Positions 25,814 through 34,285 of a stretch of 64,000 bases of DNA are shown here, piece by piece. The notes beneath the pieces are model-generated. The model saw nothing but the letters and a program-made list of their open reading frames with translations, was not told the DNA's origin and did no database searches. The DNA is taken from NCBI RefSeq assembly GCF_003633685.1, contig NZ_RBKT01000001.1, positions 7,998,001 to 8,062,000 on the forward strand. Direction: 5' to 3'. A program made the position numbers and the translations under genes. Position 1 is the stretch's first letter, and each line of letters opens with the position of its first letter. Origin of the DNA: Micromonospora pisi. Lineage in GTDB: Bacteria; Actinomycetota; Actinomycetes; Mycobacteriales; Micromonosporaceae.

Positions 25814-27589
25814 ATGACCGCACCCCCCACCACCCGGCGGGTCGGCCTGCCGGCGTTGCTGCCCTACCTGCGGGCGCATCGCGGCACGCTGCTCGTCGTC
25901 GCCCTGCTCTCACTGACCAGCGCCGGCGCCGCCCTGGTCCAGCCGCTGCTCACCCGTGAGGTCCTCGACGCGATAGGTGCCGCGCGGCCGGTGACCCGGC
26001 TGGTCGGGCTGCTCGTCGGCCTCCTCGTGGTCGGCGCGGCGCTCGACGGGATACGCGACTACCTGCTTCAACGCACCGCCGAGGGACTGGTGCTGGGAAC
26101 CCGTCGCCGGCTCGCCGGGCACCTGCTCCGGCTGCCGATCGCCGAGTACGACCAGCGCCGTACCGGCGACCTGCTCTCCCGGGTCGGCGCCGACACCACC
26201 CTGCTGCGGGCGGTGGTGACCTCGGGGCTCTTCGAGACGGTCACCGGGTTCGTGATGGTCCTCGGCGCCGGTACCGCGATGATCCTGCTCGACCCGGTGC
26301 TCTTCGGTGTCACCCTGGCCGGGGTGGCCGCCGGCCTGAGCGTCGCCATGGTCTTTGCCCGTCGGGTCCGTGGCCTCTCCGAGCAGGCCCAGGCGCGGGT
26401 CGGCGAGATGACCTCGGCGGTGGAGCGGGCGATCTCCGCCGCCCGGACGATCCGGGCCAGCCGGGCCGAGGAGCGGGAGACCACCGGGGTCGGTATGGCG
26501 GCCGGTCAGGCGTACGACGCCGGTCTGCGGGTGGCCCGGTTGCAGGCGCTGATCGGGCCGATCAGCACGACCGCGGTGCAGGGCGCGTTCCTGGTGGTGC
26601 TGGGGGTGGGCGGGGCCCGGGTGGCGACGGGTGCGATCACCATCGGTGACCTGGTCGCCTTTGTCATGTTCCTGTTCTTCCTGGTGTTACCGCTGGGGCA
26701 GGCGTTGAACGCGTACACCCAGTTGCAGACCGGACTCGGCGCACTCCAGCGGATCGAGGAGATGCTCGATCTACCGGTCGAGGGTGCGACGGATTCCCCG
26801 GCGGGACCGCCCGGCGTCCCGCCAGCCAGGCCAGCCCGTCCCACCCGGCCACCGGGGGTGGCCGCGGTCGAGTTCGACCGGGTCAGTTTCGGCTACCCGA
26901 ACGCCGGTCCGGTGCTGCACGAGGTGAGCTTCACCATCCCGTACGGCACCCGGACCGCTCTGGTCGGTCCCTCGGGTGCCGGCAAGTCGACCCTGCTCGC
27001 GCTGGTCGAGCGCTTCTACGAGCCGACCGGCGGGAGGCTCCGGGTCGGTGGGGTGGACCTGCGGGACCTGCCCCGGGACCGGTTGCGGGGGCAGCTCGGC
27101 TACGTCGAGCAGGAGGCGCCGGTGCTGGCCGGGACGCTGCGCGAGAACCTGCTGCTGACCGCGCCGACGGCGACCGAGGAGCAGTTGCTCGCGGTGCTCG
27201 CCGAGGTCGACCTGACCCGGCTGGTCCAGCGGACCCCGCTGGGGCTCGACGCCCAGGTCGGCGAGGGTGGCGTGCTCCTGTCCGGCGGTGAGCGCCAGCG
27301 CCTGGCGATCGCCCGTACGCTGCTTGCCAACCCGCCGATCCTGCTGCTCGACGAGCCGACCAGCAACCTCGACGCGCGCAGCGAGGCGGCGCTGCGCCGG
27401 GCGATCGACACCGTGGCGGCCGACCGTACGCTGCTGATCGTCGCGCACCGGTTGGCGACCGTGGTCGACGCGGACCAGATAGTGGTCCTCGACGGAGGCC
27501 GGGTGGTCGCCGTCGGCCCGCACGCCGAACTCACCCAGAGCAGCCCGCTCTACCGGGAACTCGCCGCCCACCAACTCCTCGTCGGCTGA
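25814..27589 (+). CDS. ABC exporter, fused permease and ATPase half-transporter
   Basis: 591 residues. A type IV (ABC_membrane) permease domain of six helices fills about 15-310. The ATPase follows: Walker A GPSGAGKST, Q-loop YVEQEAP, signature LSGGERQR, Walker B ILLLDEPTS and the switch His in LIVAHRL. A Pro-rich linker (about 325-350) joins the halves. It should act as a homodimer exporting a drug, lipid or peptide. ATG 25814 is preferred to GTG 25808 because of the leaderless -10. Confidence 0.88.
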   Translation: MTAPPTTRRVGLPALLPYLRAHRGTLLVVALLSLTSAGAALVQPLLTREVLDAIGAARPVTRLVGLLVGLLVVGAALDGIRDYLLQRTAEGLVLGTRRRLAGHLLRLPIAEYDQRRTGDLLSRVGADTTLLRAVVTSGLFETVTGFVMVLGAGTAMILLDPVLFGVTLAGVAAGLSVAMVFARRVRGLSEQAQARVGEMTSAVERAISAARTIRASRAEERETTGVGMAAGQAYDAGLRVARLQALIGPISTTAVQGAFLVVLGVGGARVATGAITIGDLVAFVMFLFFLVLPLGQALNAYTQLQTGLGALQRIEEMLDLPVEGATDSPAGPPGVPPARPARPTRPPGVAAVEFDRVSFGYPNAGPVLHEVSFTIPYGTRTALVGPSGAGKSTLLALVERFYEPTGGRLRVGGVDLRDLPRDRLRGQLGYVEQEAPVLAGTLRENLLLTAPTATEEQLLAVLAEVDLTRLVQRTPLGLDAQVGEGGVLLSGGERQRLAIARTLLANPPILLLDEPTSNLDARSEAALRRAIDTVAADRTLLIVAHRLATVVDADQIVVLDGGRVVAVGPHAELTQSSPLYRELAAHQLLVG

Positions 27590-27741
27590 GCCGGCGCATC
27601 GCCCGTCCGGTCCTCGTCCGCTGATCCGGCGAACCGCCCCGGCTCGGCCCGACCCCGCCTCCGTTACCGCGCTGACCTGGGCTTCCGCGACCGGACATGC
27701 AACCCCGGCCTGCCGGGCCGCACAGTTGCCCCGAAGTCGGC

Positions 27742-27747
27742 TACCGT
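27742..27747 (+). promoter_or_regulatory. Leaderless -10 element for secA2
   Basis: TACCGT, then eight bases, then the ATG at 27756, with no Shine-Dalgarno. Confidence 0.45.
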
Positions 27748-27755
27748 TGCCGCTC

Positions 27756-30050
27756 ATGGGTGTGTCGCAACGGTTGAAGAGCAGATTCCGGCGTTTCTTG
27801 CAGCGGCCGGGCAGCACGGTGGATCTGGCGCCGCTGGAGAAGCTGTTGCCCGCGATCGAGGCCCGCGAGGAGGAGCTTGCGGCGCTCGACGACGCCGAGC
27901 TGACCGAGGCGGCCGGCCGGGCCGAGGACTTCGTGGAGATCTGTGCCGTCGGTCGCGAGGCCGCCCGGCGTGGGATCGACCAGCGGCCGTACGACGTCCA
28001 GCTGCTCGGCGCGATGTCACTGCTCGCCGGCAAGGTCGCCGAGATGGCGACCGGTGAGGGCAAGACCCTGACCGCGACCATCGCCGCGTACGGGCACGTC
28101 CGCCGGGGCAACGGGCCGGTGCACGTGTTGACCGTCAACGACTACCTGGCCCGCCGCGACGCCGAGTGGATGGAGCCGATCTACAAGCTGCTCGGCCTGA
28201 CCGTCGGCTGGGTGACCGAGGCATCCACCGCCGAGGAGCGGCGCGCGGCGTACGCCTGCGACGTCACCTATGTGTCGGTCAGCGAGGCCGGTTTCGACTA
28301 CCTGCGCGACCAGTTGGTGACCGACCTCGCCGACCGGGTGCAGCCGACGCTCACCACCGCGATCGTCGACGAGGCCGACTCGATCCTGATCGACGAGGCC
28401 CGGGTGCCGATGGTGCTGGCCGGCGCGGTGCCGGGCGAGCAGGACCCGGTGAACACCGCGGCCGGACTGGTCCGTGGGCTGCGCGCGGGGGAGGACTATG
28501 AGGTCGCCGACGACGGCCGCAGCGTGGCCTTCACCAACACCGGGCTGGCCGTGATCGAGGCGAAGCTGGAGGGGGTCAACCTCTACGCCGACGAGAACAT
28601 GGAGCAGCTCTCCGCGGTCAACGTGGCGCTGCACGCGCACGCCCTCCTGCACCGCGACGTGGACTACATCGTCCGCAACGGTGCGGTGGAGCTGATCGAC
28701 GAGATGCGCGGCCGGGTCGCCCAGCGGCGCCGCTGGCCTGATGGGCTGCAGGCGGCAGTCGAGGCCAAGGAGGGCCTGACCGCCACCGCCGAGGGCGAGG
28801 TGCTCGGCACGATCACCGTGCAGGCGTACGTGGCGCTGTATCCGACCATCTGTGGCATGACCGCCACCGCCGTGCTGGTCGGTGACCAGTTGCGGGAGTT
28901 CTTCTCGCTCGAGGTCGCGGTGATCCCGCCGAACACCCCGTGTGTCCGGGTGGACGAGCCGGACCGCATCTACGCGACCCGGGCCGAGAAGGAGGAGGCC
29001 CTGGTCACGGAGATCAAGAAGAGCCACGAGACGGGCCGTCCGGTGCTGGTCGGCACGCTCGACGTCAAGGAGTCCGAAGGGCTTGCCAAGGCGCTGCTCG
29101 CCGCCGACGTGCCCTGTCTGGTGCTGAACGCGAAGAACGACGCCGAAGAGGCGGCGATCATCGCCGAGGCGGGTGCGTACGGCGCGGTGACCGTGTCGAC
29201 CCAGATGGCGGGTCGGGGCGTGGACATCCGGCTCGGTGGCAGCGACCAGTCCGACCGGGATCGGGTCGCCGAGCTCGGCGGCCTGTACGTGATCGGCAGC
29301 GGCCGGCACGACAGCCGGCGGGTCGACGACCAGCTGCGCGGCCGGGCCGGTCGACAGGGTGATCCCGGACGTTCGGAGTTCTTCGTCAGTCTCGAGGACG
29401 AACTGGTGCTGCGGCACGCCTCGGACGCGATCCCGCCTTCGCCGAAGATGAACGCCGACGGCCTGGTGCAGGACGAACAGGTCGACTTCGCGGTCGAGCA
29501 CGCCCAGCGGGTCGCCGAAGGCGTCAACCACGAGATCCACCGCAACACCTGGCGGTACAGCGTGGTGATCGAGCAGCAGCGCAAGGCGCTCGCCGAGCGC
29601 CGGGAGCGCCTGCTGACCAGCGACGTCGCAGCGGAGATGCTGAAGAAGCGGTTCCCCGAGCGGACCGAGGAGATCGACCCCGAGGTGCTCTCCCGGGCCG
29701 CCCGGTCGATCGCGCTCTACCACCTCGACCGGCTCTGGGCCGAGCACCTGGCCGAACTCTCCGAGGTCCGTGAGGGGGTGCACCTGCGTGCGCTCGGCCG
29801 GCTCGACCCGCTCGACGAGTTCCACCGGTCGGCGGTGCCCGCCTTCACCGCCCTCGTCCCGGAGATCGAGGCCCGCACGGTGGCGACCTTCGAGGAGGCG
29901 GAGATCGGCGACGACTGGCAGCCGGACGAGGCGGAGCTGGTGCGCCCGAGCGCGACCTGGACCTACCTGGTCCACGACAACCCGTTCGGTTCGGAGCTGG
30001 ACCGCCTGATCGCGGCCGTCGGACGTCGACTCACCGCCGCCGCGCGCTGA
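27756..30050 (+). CDS. secA2: Accessory preprotein translocase ATPase SecA2
   Basis: A 764-residue SecA-family motor that drives export of a small set of proteins through SecYEG. Walker A MATGEGKT lies at about 97-104, then TVNDYLARRDAEW and VTYVSVSEAGFDYLRD. The DEAD box is IVDEADSILIDEAR, and helicase motifs VSTQMAGRGVDI and QLRGRAGRQGDPG follow. It is shorter than housekeeping SecA and lacks the C-terminal linker and SEC-C zinc motif, as actinobacterial SecA2 does. The ATG at 27756 is favoured by a TACCGT leaderless promoter. A perfect hairpin follows. Confidence 0.93.
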   Translation: MGVSQRLKSRFRRFLQRPGSTVDLAPLEKLLPAIEAREEELAALDDAELTEAAGRAEDFVEICAVGREAARRGIDQRPYDVQLLGAMSLLAGKVAEMATGEGKTLTATIAAYGHVRRGNGPVHVLTVNDYLARRDAEWMEPIYKLLGLTVGWVTEASTAEERRAAYACDVTYVSVSEAGFDYLRDQLVTDLADRVQPTLTTAIVDEADSILIDEARVPMVLAGAVPGEQDPVNTAAGLVRGLRAGEDYEVADDGRSVAFTNTGLAVIEAKLEGVNLYADENMEQLSAVNVALHAHALLHRDVDYIVRNGAVELIDEMRGRVAQRRRWPDGLQAAVEAKEGLTATAEGEVLGTITVQAYVALYPTICGMTATAVLVGDQLREFFSLEVAVIPPNTPCVRVDEPDRIYATRAEKEEALVTEIKKSHETGRPVLVGTLDVKESEGLAKALLAADVPCLVLNAKNDAEEAAIIAEAGAYGAVTVSTQMAGRGVDIRLGGSDQSDRDRVAELGGLYVIGSGRHDSRRVDDQLRGRAGRQGDPGRSEFFVSLEDELVLRHASDAIPPSPKMNADGLVQDEQVDFAVEHAQRVAEGVNHEIHRNTWRYSVVIEQQRKALAERRERLLTSDVAAEMLKKRFPERTEEIDPEVLSRAARSIALYHLDRLWAEHLAELSEVREGVHLRALGRLDPLDEFHRSAVPAFTALVPEIEARTVATFEEAEIGDDWQPDEAELVRPSATWTYLVHDNPFGSELDRLIAAVGRRLTAAAR

Positions 30051-30062
30051 ACCCTGGGCGTG

Positions 30063-30092
30063 CCCCGTGGATCTCCAAGGAGATCCACGGGG
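30063..30092 (+). terminator. Terminator after secA2
   Basis: CCCCGTGGATCTCC pairs perfectly with GGAGATCCACGGGG (14 bp, two-base AA centre), 13 bases past the secA2 stop. Confidence 0.85.
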
Positions 30093-30151
30093 CCGGCCCT
30101 GACCGGGACCCCGCTCACCGCTGCTCGGTGGGTGGGGTCCCGCCTTTCCCG

Positions 30152-30177
30152 GTTTGATCGTCATCCGGCCCGGGTAG
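30152..30177 (+). promoter_or_regulatory. Stress-sigma promoter for the leader peptide and GAF-ANTAR gene
   Basis: GTTT (30152-30155), 16 bases, then GGGTAG (30172-30177), 36 bases before the leader ATG. Confidence 0.65.
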
Positions 30178-30213
30178 TAGGGCGGGTCGAATCAGGCTGG
30201 GAAAGGGCGAGAG

Positions 30214-30285
30214 ATGACCGAGGCGAGCGAACGAGCGGGGCGTGCCCTCCGGTACGCGGTGGTGGCCTGGGCCGCAGCCCGGTGA
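30214..30285 (+). CDS. 23-residue leader peptide coupled to the GAF-ANTAR gene
   Basis: GGGAAAGGGCGAGAG precedes an ATG that encodes 23 residues (MTEASERAGRALRYAVVAWA, then AAR) and stops at a TGA sharing GTGA with the start of the next gene. The ribosome site is much better than any for the downstream GTG, so the regulator is probably translated by coupling. Alternatively a one-base programmed or accidental frameshift would fuse the peptide to the regulator. Confidence 0.55.
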   Translation: MTEASERAGRALRYAVVAWAAAR

Positions 30286-31043
30286 GCCTGGAGATCCGGG
30301 CGGCGCACCCCACCGAGACCCTGGGCGTGCTGGAGACCGCCGCCCTGTTGCGCGAACTGACCGCCGGGCTCATCGCGAGCAGTGATTTCGACGACGCCCT
30401 GGAGCGACTCGTCCGGACCAGCCAACGGGCCATTCCGGGGGTGACCTGGTGTGGCGTCACCGTACTGCGCGCCGGTGCACCGGCCGCGGTGGTCGCCTCC
30501 GATCCGGCCGTCGGCGCACTGGACGACATCCGGCACGGCCCGGACGGTCCGGCGATGACCGCAATCCGGACCCGGGACCTGGTGCACGTCTCCGACCTGC
30601 GTACCGAGTCGCGTTGGCCGGCCTGGGTCCGACGGGCGCGAGGACTCGGCGTACGAGACGTGATCTCCGCGCCGGTCGACGTCGACGACCACGTGCTCGG
30701 CGCGATCAACCTGTACGCCCGGGAGCCGGGCGGGCTCACCGAACACCGGCAGGTGACCGCGATGCTGCTGGCCGAGCATGCCGGGCTGCTGCTCGCCTCG
30801 GTACGGGACCGGGTCAGGCAGCACGCTCTCGTCGGGGAACTGGACCGACACCTCGTCGACGGTGAGCTGGTGGGCCAGGCGATCGCCGTGATCATGACTG
30901 AGCGCGGCTGTTCCGCGCCGGAGGCGTTGCAGGTGCTCCGGCGTACCTCGGCGGCTCTGTCGATCCCACTGCGGGAAGTGGCCGACCGGCTGGCCCAGTC
31001 GGTCGCCCGGCGTCCGGCGCGTCCGGGCCGGCTCGCCGGGTGA
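30282..31043 (+). CDS. GAF and ANTAR domain transcription antitermination regulator
   Basis: 253 residues from GTG 30282. An N-terminal GAF sensor (about 25-170: DFDDALERLVRTSQRAIPGV, HVLGAINLYAREPGGL) is followed by a C-terminal ANTAR RNA-binding domain (about 190-240: LVGQAIAVIMTERGCSAPEALQVLRRTSAALS). ANTAR proteins bind paired stem-loops in nascent RNA and prevent termination. No GAF ligand residues can be assigned. The frame is open upstream to 30060 but those residues are not GAF-like. Upstream lie a stress-sigma promoter and a coupled leader peptide. Confidence 0.85.
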   Translation: MSLEIRAAHPTETLGVLETAALLRELTAGLIASSDFDDALERLVRTSQRAIPGVTWCGVTVLRAGAPAAVVASDPAVGALDDIRHGPDGPAMTAIRTRDLVHVSDLRTESRWPAWVRRARGLGVRDVISAPVDVDDHVLGAINLYAREPGGLTEHRQVTAMLLAEHAGLLLASVRDRVRQHALVGELDRHLVDGELVGQAIAVIMTERGCSAPEALQVLRRTSAALSIPLREVADRLAQSVARRPARPGRLAG

Positions 31044-31091
31044 TTCTCGCTGATCGTGTCGCAACGGGTCACACGGCGTGTCCGGATGGTG

Positions 31092-31117
31092 GTTCAGCAG
31101 GCTACGGTGCGGGGTAG
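31092..31117 (+). promoter_or_regulatory. Stress-sigma promoter for the DUF2231 gene
   Basis: GTTC (31092-31095), 16 bases, then GGGTAG (31112-31117), 42 bases before the ATG. A TACGGT inside the spacer could serve a housekeeping sigma instead. Confidence 0.55.
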
Positions 31118-31159
31118 GGCCTGACGGTAGTCGATGAACCAGCCGGGGAGGGTGTCGTC

Positions 31160-31666
31160 ATGGAGAGCCGTCTGCGTGTGCACGGGCACCCGATCCAGCC
31201 GATGCTGGTCACCTTCCCGTTCGGACTCTTCGTCAGCGTCGTGGTGTTCGACCTGACCGATCTCGCCGGTGGACCGGAGTTCCTCGGCGAGGTCGGGTAC
31301 TGGACCGTGGTGGCGGCGCTGGTGGCCGCTGCCCTCGCCGCAGGGGCGGGCATGATCGACCTGTGGGACGTGCCGGACGGCCGGACCCGGCGTACGGCGG
31401 TGACCTTCAACCTGGTCAACACCGCGATGGCGGTGCTGTTCGTCTTCGTCTGCCTGGTCCGCTCCGGCACGCCCGACCGGGGCGTCACCGGAGTCCTGGT
31501 CGCCGTGGAGTTGCTGGCCCTGTCGGTCGGCGCGGTCGGGGTGTGGATCGGTGGCACCCTGGTTCGACGGTTCGACCCGCCCCGGGGCGAGGCGGGCACC
31601 CTGGACACGCTCCGTTCCGGTTTCGAGTCGGCCGGGGAGCCGCTCGGCCAGCTCCGCCGAGGCTGA
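31160..31666 (+). CDS. DUF2231 membrane protein
   Basis: 168 residues with four membrane helices. The N-terminus RVHGHPIQPMLVTFPFGLF carries the HP-hydrophobic signature of DUF2231; later helices include WTVVAALVAAALAAGAGMIDL and LVAVELLALSVGAVGVWIGG. Function is unknown; related proteins occur near redox or electron-transfer genes. GGGGAGGGTG lies upstream of the ATG. It is preceded by a stress-type promoter. Confidence 0.85.
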   Translation: MESRLRVHGHPIQPMLVTFPFGLFVSVVVFDLTDLAGGPEFLGEVGYWTVVAALVAAALAAGAGMIDLWDVPDGRTRRTAVTFNLVNTAMAVLFVFVCLVRSGTPDRGVTGVLVAVELLALSVGAVGVWIGGTLVRRFDPPRGEAGTLDTLRSGFESAGEPLGQLRRG

Positions 31667-31694
31667 CCGCCGGCGCCGTACGGGCGAGGGCGGG

Positions 31695-32645
31695 TCAGTG
31701 CGCCGTGGCGGCCCGGTGCGCGGCCAGTACGTCGTTGCCGAAGTCGCTGTGCGGGCGGCGCAGCACAGTGTGCGCGTGGTTGCCGTCGTCGCTGGTGTTG
31801 TCGTACTCGATCAGCAGGTCGTCGCCCTGGATCCGGTAGTAGTGCCGCCGCCCCGGACGGGTCGGCCCCTGCCAGGCGAAGTGCAGCTCGCCGCCGCCGA
31901 TCCGGGTCGCCTCCGCGGCGGCCAGCTCCGCCGGTAACCGGTCGAGATAGAGGGCGACGAGCTGGTCGAGCGTGGCCCGGGCGGTCGGCCCCAGCCCGGA
32001 CGCGCTCATCCCGAGCGGTTCGATCCGGGCGTCGGCCACCGGTGAGGTTCCGCTGTGGATGTCGTCGGGTGCCTCGTCGGAGATGATCGCCGCACGGCGG
32101 CCGGTCGGGCCGATCGCCTCCAGCAGCGCCCGCCCGAGGTCTTCCTCCGGGGCCAGCGGACGGCTGATGGTCCGGCCGGCGTAGCTGACCCGGGCGGGGT
32201 TCGCGCCGAGGAAGACCGGGGTGGGAAAGACCTGGTCGTCGCGGATGGTCATGGTGATCGACAGGTGGTGTCCCTCGAACCGCCACGACCACTGGTCGTC
32301 CCGACCCGGGTCGCCGAAGATGGTCACCCAGTAGTCGTCACTGTGCCGGCCCCGGTGCCATCCCTCCTGCCGGTCGAGCACCTCCTCCAGCGCGACGATC
32401 GTCATCGCCTGGGCGTACGCGTGTGGGCTCAGTGCGGTTGCCAGCAGCCGGTGCGCTGCCTTGCGCGCGGCCCGGTCGAGGTCGGCCACGCAGGCTCCGG
32501 GCCGGGGCCGGGGCCGGTATTCGATCCACCGCCGGTCCGCCTCGGCGCCGAAGGGACGGGCGGCGAGTTCGCGTGCCGGGCCGGGTAGCGCCGCGAGCAG
32601 CGTCGTCGCGGCGTCGCGCATCTGGCGGCGTACGGAGTCATCCAC
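31695..32645 (-). CDS. DUF3500 protein
   Basis: 316 residues matching DUF3500: an N-terminal helical part (MRDAATTLLAALPGPARELAA), then VTIFGDPGRDDQWSWRFEGHHLSITM, FLGANPARVSYAG, HFAWQGPTRPGRRHYYRIQG and the C-terminal LIEYDNTSDDGNHAHTVLR. The conserved His and Asp residues in the last two blocks resemble a metal or substrate site, but no activity is established. No signal peptide is seen here, although some relatives are secreted. Its ATG lies inside the end of the next upstream gene. Confidence 0.85.
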   Translation of the reverse strand: MDDSVRRQMRDAATTLLAALPGPARELAARPFGAEADRRWIEYRPRPRPGACVADLDRAARKAAHRLLATALSPHAYAQAMTIVALEEVLDRQEGWHRGRHSDDYWVTIFGDPGRDDQWSWRFEGHHLSITMTIRDDQVFPTPVFLGANPARVSYAGRTISRPLAPEEDLGRALLEAIGPTGRRAAIISDEAPDDIHSGTSPVADARIEPLGMSASGLGPTARATLDQLVALYLDRLPAELAAAEATRIGGGELHFAWQGPTRPGRRHYYRIQGDDLLIEYDNTSDDGNHAHTVLRRPHSDFGNDVLAAHRAATAH

Positions 32646-32889
32646 CCGCCCTGTATACCTGGTCGCTCGCCTCTACCTCGGCCTGGGTGCCGGCCGCGTC
32701 GGTGACGCCGTCGTACGCGAAAACCACCACCGTGGCGCCCTGCTGTTGCTGCTCCTGGTCGGTACGCAGGTAGCGCTGGACCAGACCGTCGATCTCCAGT
32801 TCGACGCTGGAGGCGTCTTCGGCGGTGAACAGGGTGCCGTCCCGGGGCCCTCCGACGAGCAGGGCGTCTGGTGTCTGCGGCGTCGTCAT
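32638..32889 (-). CDS. Small uncharacterised protein coupled to the DUF3500 gene
   Basis: 83 residues from ATG 32889: LLVGGPRDGTLFTAEDASSV, then ELEIDGLVQRYLRTDQEQQQ, then VVVFAYDG. The GGPxDG opening and short beta-rich body resemble small actinobacterial hypothetical proteins of unknown function. Its stop overlaps the DUF3500 start by eight bases, so the two are translated together. Confidence 0.65.
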   Translation of the reverse strand: MTTPQTPDALLVGGPRDGTLFTAEDASSVELEIDGLVQRYLRTDQEQQQQGATVVVFAYDGVTDAAGTQAEVEASDQVYRAGG

Positions 32890-32952
32890 GGCCGGCCGGC
32901 TACCCGCCCTGGTGCCGGGCAAACCCGTGGTGTGCCCCGAGGCCGCCCGGCT

Positions 32953-33345
32953 TCAGCCGCGTTGGAGCAGCGCGAGCATCTCGTCCAGTTCGAAGAAGCG
33001 GGCGGTCTCGACCGCCGAGGGGCTTCCGTGGTGGGGGTCGGCGCCCGCCGCGAGCAGGGCGTTGACTGTCTCGGTGGAGCGTCGGAAGGCCGCCGCCGCC
33101 AGAGCGGTCTGCCCCCGGTCGTTTGTCCGGGCGGCGTCGGCGCCGTGGCTGAGCAGGGCGGCGACGGTGTCCGGGTGGGCGTGGTATGCGGCCAGGATCA
33201 ACAGCGTGTCGCCCTTGTCGTTGGTCAGGTCGACCGGCAGTCCCGCCGCCACCTGCCCGACCAGTTCGGCGGTCCGCCCGTCGCGCGCCAGGTCGAACAT
33301 CCGGTGTGCGAACGCGAGGGTTTCCTCGTCCAGCTCCTCGGCCAT
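32953..33345 (-). CDS. Ankyrin-repeat protein
   Basis: 130 residues made of about three ankyrin repeats: NDKGDTLLILAAYHAHPDTV with ALLSHGADAA, then TNDRGQTALAAAAFRRSTET with ALLAAGADPH. This is a protein-interaction scaffold, cytosolic, with no attached enzyme domain. It lies upstream of the DUF3500 pair on the same strand, 63 bases away, and may share their transcript. The partner is unknown. Confidence 0.85.
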   Translation of the reverse strand: MAEELDEETLAFAHRMFDLARDGRTAELVGQVAAGLPVDLTNDKGDTLLILAAYHAHPDTVAALLSHGADAARTNDRGQTALAAAAFRRSTETVNALLAAGADPHHGSPSAVETARFFELDEMLALLQRG

Positions 33346-33417
33346 CCGACCAGCGTAGAAGAGCCGTCCCCGGTCGTCTCGGTCGACCGCGTGTCCGACC
33401 CGTCCGGTCGGTCGGGC

Positions 33418-34143
33418 CTACGCCGGCAGCAGCCCGCGCATCCGCTGGATCTCGATGTTCTGTTCCGAGGCCACCGCCGTGGCGATCTCCTCGACGATGA
33501 TGTCGACGCCGACCTTGAGCAGGGCGATCGACATGTCGATCGCGCCCTGGTGGTGGTTGGTCATCATTTCGATGAAGAGCCGGTCGAACTCGACTCCCCG
33601 GGCGGCGGTGAGCCGGGCGATCGCCTCGGGGCTCTGCATGCCGGCCATCGTGCCGTGGTCGTGGCCGCGCCGCTTGTCCTCGTCCGGGTCGAGCCCGTGG
33701 GACTCGAGCCAGCCGCGCATGCGCAGGATCTCCGGTCCCTGGGTGTCCTTGATCCGCCCGGCCAGCACCTTGAGTCGGGGATCGCTGGCCCGGTCGGGTA
33801 CCAGTTCGGTCATCTGCAGGGCCTGGCTGTGGTGGGGGATCATCATCCGGATGTACTCCGCGTCCATTGTGTTGTAACGCGGTTGGTTCGGTGCGACCTG
33901 CGTGCCGGGGGAGGCGACCGAAGCGGACTCACCGGGGCGACCGGGCATGATCACCGGTGCGTCCTGGCCGGCCCCGTCACCCGCGGCGGAAGGGCCGGGC
34001 TTGCCGCTGGCGTCGGCTGTCGCGGCAGTGTGCCCAGTGGACGGAGAGTCGTCGGAGGTGAGCCGGATGGCGACGATACCGCCGACCACCAGCAGCGCCA
34101 CGAGTGCGACGAGGACGTACCGCCGTCGGCTTGTTCCGGTCAT
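33418..34143 (-). CDS. DUF305 secreted or membrane-anchored protein
   Basis: 241 residues. An N-terminal basic stretch and helix (RRRYVLVALVALLVVGGIVAI) anchors or exports it, followed by a low-complexity linker. Two DUF305 four-helix halves follow, with the paired motifs MMIPHHSQALQMTELV and MMTNHHQGAIDMSIAL. The repeated His-His/Met pattern suggests metal, perhaps copper, binding; this is inference. GAGGAGCAG precedes the ATG. Transcribed divergently from the LVIVD gene across a perfect CRP-like palindrome. Confidence 0.9.
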   Translation of the reverse strand: MTGTSRRRYVLVALVALLVVGGIVAIRLTSDDSPSTGHTAATADASGKPGPSAAGDGAGQDAPVIMPGRPGESASVASPGTQVAPNQPRYNTMDAEYIRMMIPHHSQALQMTELVPDRASDPRLKVLAGRIKDTQGPEILRMRGWLESHGLDPDEDKRRGHDHGTMAGMQSPEAIARLTAARGVEFDRLFIEMMTNHHQGAIDMSIALLKVGVDIIVEEIATAVASEQNIEIQRMRGLLPA

Positions 34144-34173
34144 CTGGCTGCTCCTCGTCGAAGATCGTGTTGG

Positions 34174-34179
34174 ATCATA
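34174..34179 (-). promoter_or_regulatory. -10 element for the DUF305 gene
   Basis: TATGAT on the reverse strand. The start point expected about seven bases on would place the CRP-like palindrome near -45. Confidence 0.5.
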
Positions 34180-34202
34180 GCCAGGTGGCGCACAAGTTCC
34201 CT

Positions 34203-34222
34203 GATGTGATATCTATCACATC
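34203..34222. promoter_or_regulatory. CRP/FNR-family operator between DUF305 and LVIVD genes
   Basis: GATGTGAT-ATCT-ATCACATC: eight-base perfect arms around four bases, containing TGTGA-N6-TCACA, the consensus of CRP-type regulators including corynebacterial GlxR. It lies in an AT-rich divergent region. For the LVIVD gene a TAAGGT -10 candidate sits at 34242-34247, so the site could overlap that gene's -35 and repress it while activating DUF305. Confidence 0.65.
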
Positions 34223-34285
34223 GATGTATTGATGGGTTAGGTAAGGTCTGCAGGATCGATAACCCCTTTCGAAGGGTGCCGCCAG

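Noticed and set aside
28017-30164. 715-codon open frame antisense to secA2
   Set aside because: No recognisable motif; complement of a conserved gene.
30060-30281. Extending the GAF-ANTAR protein by 74 residues to 30060
   Set aside because: The extension lies over the secA2 terminator and the stress promoter and is not GAF-like.
32461-34209. 582-codon forward frame over DUF3500, ankyrin and DUF305
   Set aside because: It crosses three supported reverse genes and their gaps and has no domain.
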